From assembly GCA_032207245.1 (NCBI GenBank), contig CM063503.1:63299744-63363743 (forward strand): a stretch of DNA of 64,000 nt, in the 5' to 3' direction. How positions within the stretch are numbered: the first letter of the stretch is position 1; every line of letters begins with the position of its first letter. This stretch comes from Pardosa pseudoannulata (Eukaryota; Arthropoda; Arachnida; Araneae; Lycosidae). The notes under the pieces were generated by a model. It saw only the letters and a list, made by a program, of their open reading frames with translations, ran no database searches and was not told the DNA's origin. Both the position numbers and the translations under genes were made by a program. Shown piece after piece: positions 55,201 to 64,000 of the stretch.

Positions 55201-58200
55201 TCTTTTCAAGCGCACTAAATTGAGTTTACTTATGTTGCATACTAATATTTTATCTCGATACAACCAGAAAACCATTTGCATCTATTGTATAATAGATTTT
55301 AGTTAACGAAAAACGACATGGGAGAGTTATTTTAAAATTGCTTGTACATTATTAGCCATATATTTCCTTCCTCCCTTAAAGTCAAATTTTACTTTATTTT
55401 GTTCTTAAAGGAAGGAAAATACATAGCATCAGAGATAATGCATTAGTAGAATACCTTTTGCTTTTACATTACTTTGTCACTGTAGTAAAATTGATTTCAG
55501 TAAACTACACCCAACACTTACCCTTGAGCATATAACCTTTCCATCTTGACATAAGCATGTATTACATTCATATTCCCATTGGCTTCCTTCAAGCTGTTTG
55601 ATACCTTGAAATTCACATGACTTTTTGACATCTAGAAATAATAATTTGATAATTTAGAAATGGTGATATATATAGTGGAATGTATTTTCTATTATAAACT
55701 AATAAGCATTTGTCATATTTGGAAAAGAAATAAATTTAGAAAAAATAGCAATATTGCTTAAAATTTATAAAACAACATGCATAAAGATTTAAAACTGGAA
55801 ACCAAAAGCTCAAAAGAGGAGCTTACCAGTATCACAAAGTTTTCCAGTTTTATCAGGAGGACAAATGCACTGAAAATCATTGATATCATCTTTGCATGTT
55901 GAACCTTCAGCACAAGGGGAAGACGCGCATTCATTGATGTTTATCCTGCAGTCTGGTCCAGTAAAACCTGGAGTACATTCACACATAAACCAGTTTATTC
56001 CATCAATGCAGTGACCTCCATTAAAACAAGGATTAGGCTTGCAGTCATCAACATCTGTAAGAAAGATTTTGCATTTGTACAAACGATAGATTTATTTAAT
56101 TTAGCTAAAGAAAGTTTAGAGATGAAATTGATAGCTTTTTCAACACTTTTTGGGCATACGCGGGAAAGTAAAACGTCTGCCTGAAAATAACATTGAAATA
56201 ATGGTATAATTTTAATTTGGTTAGAGCTTTCTGGTACTGGATCCTCAAAGGAAATAGTAAGACAAATGTAAGGTAAAGCCCCAATTTTAGAGAACTATTC
56301 AGCAGAATATTACACTTAATGATAAATTTTAAGAATAGATAATAAAGAGGCAATATTTAATTAATTGATGATTTCAAACGGTGTATATATTTTGAAATTG
56401 AAAAGAAAAAAAAAATTCCCATTAATTTTTTTAAAATATACTATCTCTATATGTAGAATAGTTAAAATCTCTATTTTAAATCAACGCTTGATGTAAACTT
56501 AACAGTTTTTATGCTGTTTGATTGTGCAGTCTGCTGACAGATAGCATCTCCAGTGCACAGACATTAGAGTTGCCTGTAATCTAAATTTGTCATTTGTGTG
56601 TTCATTAGCACGTGGCAAGCAAGCAGTGGCGGCTTCTCTATTAGTGCACATGAGCACGTGAGTCCCCGAAGAAAAACGAAGAAATAGATATATTTACAAA
56701 TTAAGTAAAATAATATCAATTACAGTTCCAGATTTTTGTCAGTTGTTAGAATGAATTTCTCCCCCATATTTTCAAATACGCTAATACGTAGCTAACAAGC
56801 CTGTAATACAGTTTACTAAAACACAGAACATTTGGTCTTTCCTTGCTGGAATTATCGCTTTCAAAATCTCTTGTGGTTTGCTATATTCGGTTAATTGCTT
56901 CTTCCCCCCTTTTTTCTGTTAATTTTTTTTTATCGTTAGCATTTTTCGGCATATATTTTCTACGAACTGGTATAAACAGTAAAGATGGTACTTAATCAGT
57001 GTTTCGGAAGTAAAGCAATTACATTTATCAATATTTTTTTATAAAGAAAAAATTAAATGACTTCAGAAATATGACTGGTGCGATTACTTTTCAACAGTTT
57101 ATTATAGAAAACAACTTGCATACTATGTTTTTGGGGACCTTTTTACTGATGCAGCTGAGAGGTGTTTCTCAATTAAAAATGTTTTATCTCATTTTAAAGA
57201 CATTAAGAAGCACTATGAGCGAGGACATAATAAACACTCTAGCCGTGTTCTTGATTGAGAAAATATGTTAAATGATATACAGAATGTCCCGTAAATGTTG
57301 CAACAATCTTCTAGGGAATTTAAGGCACATCACAAGGGTGAAGAATTTCATACGAACTCGTGCGAGAAACATCAGGAGTAAGTGGTAGCAAGGTCGAAGA
57401 TGGGAAGAGGAAGGAAGAGAGTGATTAATTTGAAGCATCTATTGAACATAATGGATACAAATGGTATTCATTAAGTGCATGCCTGAAAGCTAACTGTTAG
57501 TATACCGTTCCATGTTCTTTGTACTCAGCCAAGTGGTGTTGTACACGAGCGTGCTGGAGAATACGGTGAGGTTATCCTCATTCGAGCTGTAGTCAGCTTA
57601 CGTGTAGCATAGAACGGTATACGGACGGGGAGCTTGCAGACATTCACTCGGTGTATGGTACAGTTGAGGGTAAAGGATGAACAGCAGCTGGAATTTATCT
57701 AGAACGCTTTCCAGACGGACATTAACCACACCACAGTTTGTTTTCCTATCTGCATCAAAACATGTGTGACGGATCATTATGAAGTTACTGGATAAGTGAG
57801 GGCAGGCCACGATCGACGTAGTCTGTCGGTATGGAAGAAACTAGTCCAAGAAGGCTAATCTAAAGACCAGCATACGTGTCATTGCCTCTTAAATAAGAAT
57901 GTCTTTGGACGGCGACTCTGATACCCCTAAAACCTAGTTAGAAGTATTCTAGGCAGAGATTTTGCACAGTGGAATTCGAGTTGGTCAGAAAAGAAGCAGT
58001 TTTTGAAAATAACAATTTATTCGGAAGTAAAAAAAAAACAGTATAGTTTATAATTAACTTAGCATCATTAATTTACCACAAAAATCATTTTAAGAAATAA
58101 CAAATACAGAACTTATAACATATAAACTACAATTTAAAAAAAAAAAAAACAAGATATTTTTATGAACTGAACTAGGACTACAAAAAAAAAAAAAAAAAAA

Positions 58201-61200
58201 AAAAAGACAATTAAATTGGGACATAAGGACCCTATCCCAAAGAGAAAAATGTCGCCGGAAGTTACCCTTTGAAAAACTAGCAAAAACAAACTTACATCTC
58301 AATAAAAAGGGTTTACTTCCAATGCCTTCAAAATATGGCGAGCTTCAAGCATCCACTGTCAACTTTAAAAATATGTTGACCACAAAGGAAAAAAAAAATG
58401 ATCTAAAAAATACTGGCAGCTTTAGGATGAGCATTCGCTGTAACACTGCCTTCATCCACCACAAGCAGTTTGCTGCTGAGAACGTTGCCGGTAGCAACCC
58501 AGTAGGTCACCCACCCCTTATACTATTACACCCACGTCTTATACTAGAAATATCTCTTACACATAATTTTAGTTAAATGAGCATATAATATTTCTTGAAA
58601 ATTTTTTTGATTGTAATGTGAAGGTTACGATAAATTTAAATGTAAAGTATGCAATCAGATGGTCTGAAGAACAAGATTGTAATGAAATGATAATAAGTGG
58701 TCTTTAACTGATTTAAAATGAATGTACATTAAACATTATACTTAACTTCAGTTTTATTTCCAAATAGAATAATTTATGAGATTTACTAAAGAACTCTAAT
58801 AATCAAAATTATTTTGAGAGAAAAAAAAAAAAAGAAAAAAATTCACTTACAAGCATCCAACTAAACCGGGAGCGACACTTAACAAATAAACGAGCAAAAA
58901 GCAATGAACAACTGATTTTGGCCGATAATTTTAAGAATCTATAGTTTCAGATAGAATGTAAGTATACAAAATGTGTACACCATTGTTTATATGTTGATTA
59001 AATCAGTTTATTATAGGCAAATTTAACTTTTTTCTTAGAAATAGCTAATTTTTTTGTAAATTATCCAACTATTCGGATTTTTGATTGTCCGGATTGGGTC
59101 CAGTCCCAATCACTATGGGTACTTTGTGTATTACTGTATTCATATTTATATTTAAAACTGGAATATATGCTAAAGAAACACAAATTATAAATGAAACAAA
59201 GCTGTAATCTTAAAGTTCAATATTATCTTACTTTGTTGACAATGATCCCCTTCAAAACCTTCCCGGCAAATGCAGGTATATCCAAAATCATTATTTAAAC
59301 ATGTAGCACCATTTTGACAAGGATTGGATTTACAGCTAGGATTAACAGCTAAAAATTTAGGAAGAAAGTGAAAGGAAATTAATGAAGTAAAATATATTTT
59401 ACAGAAATATATATTTAATAATACATACTGAATGCATCTCTTTTTGATCATATATGAAAGACAATTTCAAGGAGACAGTATAATATTTTTTGTACTTACG
59501 TAAATGACATGAGTATCCGGCCCATCCTTCAGGACAAGTGCAGTGGAAAGAGTCGCCCATATCCCTACATGTTCCTCCATTTTGGCAAGTTGAAACGTCA
59601 CAGTGGCTGTGTTCTTAGGGAAAAAAAAGTCATGTTTAATTCACCAAAGAATTTCAGTTTTATCTATTAAATCAATTATTTTTTCATGTTTTACTTACTG
59701 AGGTTACAAGTTCTTCCTTTCCAACCGTGTTTGCATTCACACCAAAATCCTGCTTCAGCATCAATACAGGTGCCATTGTTTAAGCATGGATTAGAATCGC
59801 ATTCATTTTTTTCTGAAAAGTTCAGAAAATTTTATTATAAAAATTAGACGTACTTAAAATATGAAGCTAAAGAATACCATGCATCAGAATAGTGGTAGTT
59901 TTACGCAGTCCATTAGATTTTTGATTTCGAGCTGCGGTAGCTCAGTCGGTAAAGGCATCGATTTCATTACGGGAGGGTTGTGGGTTCGACAGGGCCTGAT
60001 TTCAGACAGGGCAAACGGGGCAAGTGCCTGGTCTCCCTAGTCAAAAAGGATCCCCCCCCAAAAAAAATTAACTACATTTCAAGTTAAAATTTGATGAGTA
60101 TGTCTAAAATTAACTTTAAATTATCGAGAATTTCTTCTTTTAGTTTTTGACTTATTCAGTATCATTAAAGAGCTTGTTCACAAATGTAAGTGCTGACAAA
60201 AAATGGAGAACACGCAGCTACATTCTGTTTTAACAGCTACATTCTGTTTTATACGAAAATTCCTCGGGTAAGGACTTACAAAATTCTAATATACGCTTTA
60301 TCTTCCAGGATTTTTTTGTAACTTTTTTTATAATTTTACTTTTTTCAAAATTTTTCATTTTATTGTAAACTAATATTATTTTACTAACTGCATTGGGGAG
60401 TCAACTTTAAAGGCTCTACGGGCCATAGTTTAAGGATCACTACATATAACAATCCCCTCGTAGCCACCACCTATGTACAGCAGAGTGAGGGGACCCCGGA
60501 TGAATGGATTTGCCCTGGGCCCCCATTTCTGTAAGTCGGACTATGGGGTTCGAGGCTTGAGACGGCCAAAGATACAGCGTATTCATTAACAGTTATCGGG
60601 GAACTTAAAATACGTTAGTGATATCCTCCAAGTTTAAGCGATATCTGTGGAGGTGGTACCGCCAAACCTAGGGTCTTGTGCTTGGTTCCTGCTTCTAAAT
60701 AGCGAGAACCCCTTTTGTTTGTGTTGTCTTAGGAAGTAATTTTGGTTACCTATATGGTGCTCCCATAATAAAATGATCAACAGGATTCGTGGTGTTGGAG
60801 AATGTAAAATACGTTCGTGATCTCAATATCCTCCAAGTTTAAGCGATATCTGTGGAGATGGTATACCAAACCTAGGGTCTTCTGCTTGGTCCCTGCTTCT
60901 AAATAGCGAGAACCCCCTTTGATTTTTTTGTGTTGTCTTAGGGAGTAATTTAGGTTACCTATATTTCGAAGGTTTAACAGGCAAGTACCCCTTGTCATTA
61001 AAAAAAGAGAGATTTTGGTTTTGGTTTGGAGTGGAATTGGAGCACTACGCCGACTCTTTTTCAACACGAGGGCTAACGAGAGACCAAAAATTCCTTAGGT
61101 CTTTGTTAAACTGCTATTCTGCTATTGTTAAGTAATGAAATGAACACTTGAAAATGAACTGAATGTGCACAGACTGTAAAAGAGAAACTTCTGAAAAAAT

Positions 61201-63593
61201 TCATTATATGAAGATGGTCACTTCATTTTAGGGAAGATATTTTCAATTTTATTTAAACTCTAGTTTTGTATTTTCCTAAAAAGATTCGTTATAGCAGGAA
61301 CTTCGATGCAGGGTGACTTCGTTATTGGAAAAGTACTGTAATATACTAAAAGGTATTTTGATAGGATGGTGCAGTTGCCTTAAGCGGCTCTAGGCGCGAA
61401 CAAACCGTATCCATGTCCAGTATGGCATTTTGGTTCGAATTTGTTGAATATTTTATTATTAGGAAAACATTTGTATACAAATATTTCTCAAAATATAATT
61501 CTCCATAGCTTAGAAGGCTGGAACATAATTATTTTATAATAATTTTAATTTAATTGAAATGACAAGCTATTCAAGTACTTTTATTTTTTACACTAGATGA
61601 ATCGATTAATGCCTTAACGTAGATTTGATTTTATGAGAACCCACAATTTTCAAATTTTGTAAGATACATGATTCAAAAGAGACCGCTAAAAATGTATTAA
61701 ACACTCTTAAGATTTATGAGTAATATTTACTGATGGAGATGAAAGGGATAGAAACATGATTGATTCTTTAAGAGAAAGAATATCAGTTTTAGCCTTATTA
61801 GGCAAAGAAAGAAAGCCCAGTTGAAGTTTAAAACTAATGTCATCTATTTTATTCTTTGCACCAAATCTTGCTATTACTTTAAGAGGTTTGCTTCTTTTGC
61901 CAATAATTGTGGCAAGTGGAGCTCAAAATTGAATTTGTATCTACCATCTATTTATATCTTTTAATAGCAATTTTTATCGTGGAGGCAGAACTGCTAGAGT
62001 CGGGTTTGTACCTACTACATATTTATCGAGAAAATTTCTCGACCATCATTAAAAAGTATCATTGTTGTATATGTTATAAAATGCTATAAATACAGAAAAT
62101 GCTATAAAAACATTGAGATAATTTAATGCAAATCCGATGGATAAACTTAGTCATGAAATATAGTTACCTATATTGCAAAGTGTGCCCTCCCAGCCATCTC
62201 GACAAACACAATAATAGGAGTTTACACCATCAATACAAGTTCCTCCATTTCGACAAGGATACGAAGAACAGTCATTGATATCTGTAAAACAAAACAATAT
62301 TTAAAAGCTGCTTTAACAATAATTATACTTTGTTATTTGAAGAGTTAAAAAGCAACAAACGTATGTCTAGCCACTAAAGGTTTCATTTGATTTTCTAACG
62401 AAATTCATTCGTGTAAATTTCATTAGGATATTAAACTTGTTATTTATTTTAAAGGAATACAAAGAAAAATAAAAGGACGTCAATAAAATAAAAATATTTT
62501 AGTAAATCAACAACAATATTAAGTTATTTTTCGTCATTTGAAAACTAAATAAAAATAAATAGAGCTTTTGGTTAACTGATACGATAACGTGTTTTAGTAG
62601 TTGACATTTTTTGATTCACTAAAATCTTCAGTAACAATTAAAAGCATAACTAATTTGATTTCGATAATCATTTAAGAATTGTATCGGATTTTGACTAATG
62701 TCAGATTTTGATCGTCAGTATATTGAAAAAAAGAATAAAACTCTCAACTCTAGTTTTATTATTATAATTATATAATTTATTATTATGTAATTGTATAATT
62801 TATTATTATATAATTATATAACTTATTGTTATATAATTGTATAATTTATTATTATATAATTATAAAATTTATTATTACAGAATTATATAGATTATTATCA
62901 TAATAGTATTAATTTCATTACATCTCGCTGATTTATATTTGAAATATATCTCCCGGCTGATGTTTATTAATATAGATAAAAGAATCTATATTATTAGAAA
63001 ATTAAGTTTAAAATTCAACTCCTCTTTGTCTTAACAAAAAATCTACAGTATAGTGGGTATAGTACCTTTAGTATAGTATGTTTCACTATACTAAAATGCT
63101 CGTTGTTTTTAGTTATGATTTCTTGTTTATATATAGTTATTTTTATGCGTCTTTTCATTCGGTTGGTTACTTTCAAAGAAGGAATATTTATATATCTGCA
63201 ACACTAAGATAGTTATTTTAGAAGGAAATTTAATATATATGTCTAAAGTAGAGCATTAGAAGCAGATTCATTGAAAGAATTGTTCCTTCATTTTAACTGT
63301 GGAAAATCAGTAGGAAAGTTTTGATAACTTTCTAGACGTATTATATTTATGTGCTTTTAAATTGGAATCTTACGGATTTAACATGTATTTTAAAAAAGAT
63401 AGGCTTTTAAAATTACTAAAATACAATTACGTACTTTCGTGACAGTATCTCCCTGTATAGCCAGGATCACATACACAAGTAAAGTCTGAAAACGGTTCGC
63501 TTATGCATTTTCCATGTTCTCCGCAAACATTTGAATATATGACTTGATCACTAGTTCCATTTGAAGTAACAGCTACAACACAACTGTCCAAGC
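51408..63593 (-). CDS. Jagged/Serrate-type Notch ligand, C-terminal part (11 exons, 5' end off window)
   Basis: This is a single-pass membrane ligand that activates Notch on neighbouring cells. Minus-strand exons: 63593-63435, 62281-62168, 59812-59699, 59613-59500, 59348-59232, 56054-55827, 55631-55522, 54591-54325, 54020-53892, 52917-52758 and 51847-51408. They join in frame to 649 residues. Order: seven EGF repeats equivalent to JAG1 EGF10-16 (the first is the long atypical one with CGEHGKC), a VWC-like Cys-rich region, the jagged-specific juxtamembrane domain, one transmembrane helix ([20 protein letters not shown] then FLIY), and a tail of about 115 residues ending EQELIV, a PDZ-ligand-like terminus comparable with MEYIV of JAG1. 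The VWC and juxtamembrane domains separate Jagged/Serrate from Delta ligands. The signal peptide, MNNL, DSL and EGF1-9 must lie beyond 64000. The family is certain; the exact orthologue name is not. Confidence 0.95.
51848..52757 (-). other. Jagged last intron
   Basis: It contains a TA microsatellite (52139-52229) and, at about 51984-52020, GTAGAATTC...TTTTCCGGACTAATTCAGATCCG, which looks like one end of a pogo/Tigger-type element. No partner end was found. Confidence 0.5.
52139..52229. repeat. (TA)n microsatellite
   Basis: About 91 bases of pure TA in the last Jagged intron. Confidence 0.97.
52758..52917 (-). CDS. Jagged exon: juxtamembrane domain, part 2
   Basis: 53 codons plus one base. 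It encodes [20 protein letters not shown]...[19 protein letters not shown], corresponding to the helix and the VRVQ strand just outside the membrane in JAG1. Donor ATCG|GTAAGT. Confidence 0.88.
52918..53891 (-). other. Jagged intron, nothing notable
   Basis: About 970 bases of AT-rich sequence with no recognisable repeat. Open frames near 53409-53639 on both strands lack any domain. Confidence 0.5.
53892..54020 (-). CDS. Jagged exon: juxtamembrane domain, part 1
   Basis: 43 codons, phase 0, containing [14 protein letters not shown] and [17 protein letters not shown], corresponding to the ICSELRNL...IYIACEPS...IHVAIS region of JAG1. Two cysteines are conserved. Confidence 0.9.
54021..54324 (-). 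other. Jagged intron, nothing notable
   Basis: About 300 bases of AT-rich sequence with no repeat recognised. Confidence 0.5.
54325..54591 (-). CDS. Jagged exon: second half of Cys-rich region
   Basis: 89 codons, phase 0 at both ends, starting VSCEKKTCQ. It has [20 protein letters not shown] and [20 protein letters not shown], matching the JAG1 order CPSGQSC...C...C...NCANITFTFN. Confidence 0.93.
54592..55521 (-). other. Jagged intron, nothing notable
   Basis: About 930 bases of AT-rich sequence; no repeat or exon recognised. Confidence 0.5.
55522..55631 (-). CDS. Jagged exon: first half of the VWC-like Cys-rich region
   Basis: Encodes [20 protein letters not shown] then [16 protein letters not shown]. 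The W.YECNTC.C..G.I.C pattern is the von Willebrand C-like module of Jagged/Serrate ligands, absent from Delta. Confidence 0.93.
55827..56054 (-). CDS. Jagged exon: EGF15 and EGF16 equivalents
   Basis: 228 bases encoding two calcium-binding EGF repeats: [15 protein letters not shown]... and [16 protein letters not shown].... The joint [14 protein letters not shown] is nearly identical to the JAG1 joint. EGF15 has His where the O-fucose Ser/Thr would be (CFNGGHC). Confidence 0.97.
56055..56623 (-). other. Jagged intron, right-hand margin free of recognisable repeats
   Basis: AT-rich sequence between the EGF15-16 exon and the hAT remnant. No feature seen. Confidence 0.5.
56624..57276 (+). pseudogene. 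Decayed hAT element with transposase C-terminal fragment
   Basis: CAGTGGCGGCTTCTC at 56624 resembles a hAT-type terminal repeat. Downstream, plus-strand codons at about 57146-57260 read [12 protein letters not shown] then [15 protein letters not shown] in nearby frames, the pattern of the hAT dimerisation domain (AERSFS.L..IK.YLRSTM....L..LA). A frame change separates the two motifs or the linker has diverged. The right terminal repeat was not found. Confidence 0.6.
57277..57870 (+). pseudogene. DUF4817-type transposable element remnant
   Basis: It starts with ACAGAATGTCCCGTAAATG, like the terminal ACAGGGTGTCCC of several arthropod elements. At 57630-57790 the codons read [15 protein letters not shown], a stop and frameshift, then YLERFPDG, stop, [16 protein letters not shown]. 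This matches the helix-turn-helix DUF4817 domain (YADMHFVYG...LYRERFP.R..P.H..F). Several stops make it dead. The superfamily of the parent element is not settled. Confidence 0.6.
57871..58570. other. Repeat-like sequence with long A runs, unassigned
   Basis: A runs at about 58135-58149 and 58181-58205 suggest retroposed tails. 58321-58560 is GC-richer and may be a repeat body (GTTGCCGGTAGCAACCCAGT is a short near-palindrome). I do not recognise the family. Confidence 0.35.
58571..59231 (-). other. Jagged intron, with a pogo-like end
   Basis: 59065-59147 reads, on the reverse strand, CAGTAATACACAAAGTACCC...AATCCGGACAATC...ATCCGAATAG, which resembles a pogo/Tigger-type terminal sequence. No matching left end was found. 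Confidence 0.4.
59232..59348 (-). CDS. Jagged exon: EGF14-equivalent repeat
   Basis: 117 bases with [20 protein letters not shown], then [12 protein letters not shown]. It is flanked by a 5' intron of 151 bases and a 3' intron of about 3.2 kb packed with transposon remnants. Confidence 0.95.
59500..59613 (-). CDS. Jagged exon: EGF13-equivalent repeat
   Basis: 114 bases with [12 protein letters not shown] and [15 protein letters not shown]1 EGF13 reads CDEATCNNGGTC at the same place, lacking the Pro before the second Cys in both. The intron separating it from the previous exon is only 85 bases. Confidence 0.95.
59699..59812 (-). CDS. Jagged exon: EGF12-equivalent repeat
   Basis: 114 bases, one EGF repeat with CDSNPC (O-glucose motif), CLNNGTC (O-fucose motif) and [12 protein letters not shown]. 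The acceptor is followed by a run of seven A within the coding sequence. Donor CTCA|GTAAGT. Confidence 0.95.
59931..59989 (+). repeat. tRNA-derived SINE head, left part
   Basis: GCGGTAGCTCAGTCGGTAAA contains a canonical RNA polymerase III A box (TAGCTCAGTCGG). About 30 bases later comes GTGGGTTCGA, the first part of a B box. The head is cut inside the B box by the MITE at 59990 and resumes at 60546. Confidence 0.8.
59990..60545. mobile_element. hAT-type MITE inserted in a SINE B box, 556 bp
   Basis: The 8-bp duplication GGGTTCGA flanks it (59982-59989 and 60546-60553). The left end starts CAGGGCCTGATTTCAG, close to the end of the hAT MITE at 44479. The right end (reverse strand CATAGTCCGACTTACAG) is more diverged. 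A near relative starts at 63769. No coding frame. Confidence 0.82.
60546..60965 (+). repeat. SINE remainder with duplicated body
   Basis: It resumes with GGGTTCGAGGC (B box) and GAGACGGCCAAAGATAC. The body then occurs twice: 60607-60754 and 60805-60965 both contain TATCCTCCAAGTTTAAGCGA, CTAAATAGCGAGAACCCC and GTGTTGTCTTAGG in order. The rest, to about 61080, may be its tail or flanking DNA. Confidence 0.75.
61081..62167 (-). other. Jagged intron, with a pogo-like end
   Basis: 61281-61340 on the reverse strand reads TACAGTACTTTTCCAATAACGAAGTCACCC, like a pogo/Tigger terminal repeat with TTCGTTAT motifs. No partner end was found. The remainder is AT-rich. Confidence 0.4.
62168..62281 (-). CDS. 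Jagged exon: EGF11-equivalent repeat
   Basis: 114 bases, exactly one EGF repeat, [20 protein letters not shown] at its start. It has the calcium-binding NINDC start, an O-glucose type motif (CSSYPC) and an O-fucose type motif (CRNGGTC). Acceptor TTTACAG, donor ATAG|GTAACT. Confidence 0.95.
62282..63434 (-). other. Jagged intron with a 23-bp minisatellite
   Basis: About 1.15 kb of AT-rich sequence; the only distinct element is the minisatellite at 62755-62890. Confidence 0.5.
62755..62890 (+). repeat. 23-bp AT-rich minisatellite, about 5-6 copies
   Basis: The unit TAATT(A/G)TATAATTTATTATTATA repeats at a 23-base period with few substitutions. Confidence 0.85.
63435..63593 (-). CDS. Jagged exon: EGF10-equivalent repeat
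   Basis: The acceptor is TTTTTTTCTAG|GC and the donor GAAA|GTACGTAA. It encodes [20 protein letters not shown], then NVCGEHGKC and [12 protein letters not shown]. The long C1-C2 loop and NVCG(E/P)HGKC match EGF10 of JAG1. An alternative donor four bases downstream (GTAATT) would break the reading frame. Confidence 0.92.
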
Positions 63594-63768
63594 CTAGAAA
63601 AAAAAAATAAGTACGTTAAGATTCTTGTAACAATATCTGCCCATTACATGCAATTAATTCTATTTGAAAGATCTTTTATTAACAAGATCATTAAGAAGAC
63701 AGTGATACACATTTAAAGTAAGGATGGGACAAAGCAGCCAGCGGAAAATATCAATCATATGTAGCGAG
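63594..63768 (-). other. Jagged intron, left margin
   Basis: Short stretch between the EGF10 exon acceptor and the MITE. No feature seen. Confidence 0.5.
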
Positions 63769-64000
63769 TAGGGCCTGATTTCCGACAGGGCAAACGGGGC
63801 AATCGCTTTGGCCAACAGTCAAAAGGGGGTTCCGAAATTAACTGCCATTTCAAGTTAAAAATATGATGCATATGTCTAAATTTCATTTTAAACTATCGAC
63901 AATTTCTTCTTTCAGTTTTTCACTTATTCAGTATCATTAGAGAGCTCGTTCACAAATGCAAGTGCTGGCAAAAAATGTAGAACACGCAGCTACATTCTGT
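63769..64000 (+). mobile_element. Second copy of the SINE-interrupting hAT MITE (cut by window end)
   Basis: It starts (T)AGGGCCTGATTTCCGACAGG and follows 59990-60230 base for base with modest divergence and small indels, through ACACGCAGCTACATTCTGT at the window edge. Confidence 0.85.

Noticed and set aside
58322..58576. Plus-strand 84-codon frame as a gene
   Set aside because: It lies in A-run-bearing repeat-like DNA with no recognisable domain. A repeat body is more likely.
59931..60003. tRNA gene
   Set aside because: The A box and partial B box are tRNA-like, but the B box is interrupted, the acceptor stem cannot form and a SINE body follows. It is a SINE head.

Overview
This is a eukaryotic, very AT-rich, intron-rich and transposon-dense window, most likely from an arthropod. 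A chelicerate, probably a spider, fits best because of the LINE-tail and RNase H fragments, but that is an inference from recalled repeat families and no search was run. It carries two recognisable protein-coding genes in convergent orientation, separated by about 27.5 kb of repeat-rich DNA.

Left arm (1-3480): the minus-strand 5' end of a decayed BEL/Pao-type LTR retrotransposon (LTR, tRNA-Lys primer-binding site, leader, frameshifted gag). The rest of the element lies off the left edge.

Gene 1 (3481-23881, plus): the complete AMP-activated protein kinase beta subunit in seven coding exons, 271 codons plus stop. All splice junctions are GT-AG and all phases join. It has an N-terminal glycine for myristoylation, a CBM48 glycogen-binding module and a C-terminal alpha/gamma-binding domain. 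Its introns hold three TTAA-flanked MITEs, a 1.57-kb hAT-type element with a perfect 8-bp target duplication, decayed SINE-like copies, many TA microsatellites and a perfect 21-bp hairpin.

Middle (23882-51407): no convincing gene. It contains a minus-strand non-LTR retrotransposon 3' end (RNase H plus poly(A)) at 34.4-35.6 kb and a LINE tail at 36.5 kb. A second LINE tail is split by a 5.66-kb element with terminal inverted repeats (37838-43495). That element carries two internal tandem arrays and a solo LTR. Next come a pogo-like element with a hAT element nested inside it (44162-45745) and a 369-bp tandem array (47.4-48.4 kb).

Gene 2 (51408-63593, minus, 5' end off the window): the C-terminal part of a Jagged/Serrate Notch ligand. 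The eleven exons encode seven EGF repeats matching EGF10-16 of vertebrate JAG1, the von Willebrand C-like cysteine-rich region, the juxtamembrane domain, one transmembrane helix and a cytoplasmic tail ending in a PDZ-ligand-like sequence. The MNNL/DSL receptor-binding part lies beyond position 64000. Its introns hold a tRNA-derived SINE whose B box is interrupted by a hAT MITE, a second copy of that MITE at the window edge, a hAT transposase remnant and a DUF4817-type element.

The two genes have no shared pathway that this sequence reveals: one is an energy sensor scaffold, the other a developmental signalling ligand. I see no prokaryotic features, CRISPR array, rRNA or intact tRNA gene, and no coding system that looks wholly new. 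The most unusual structures are the composite and nested mobile elements.
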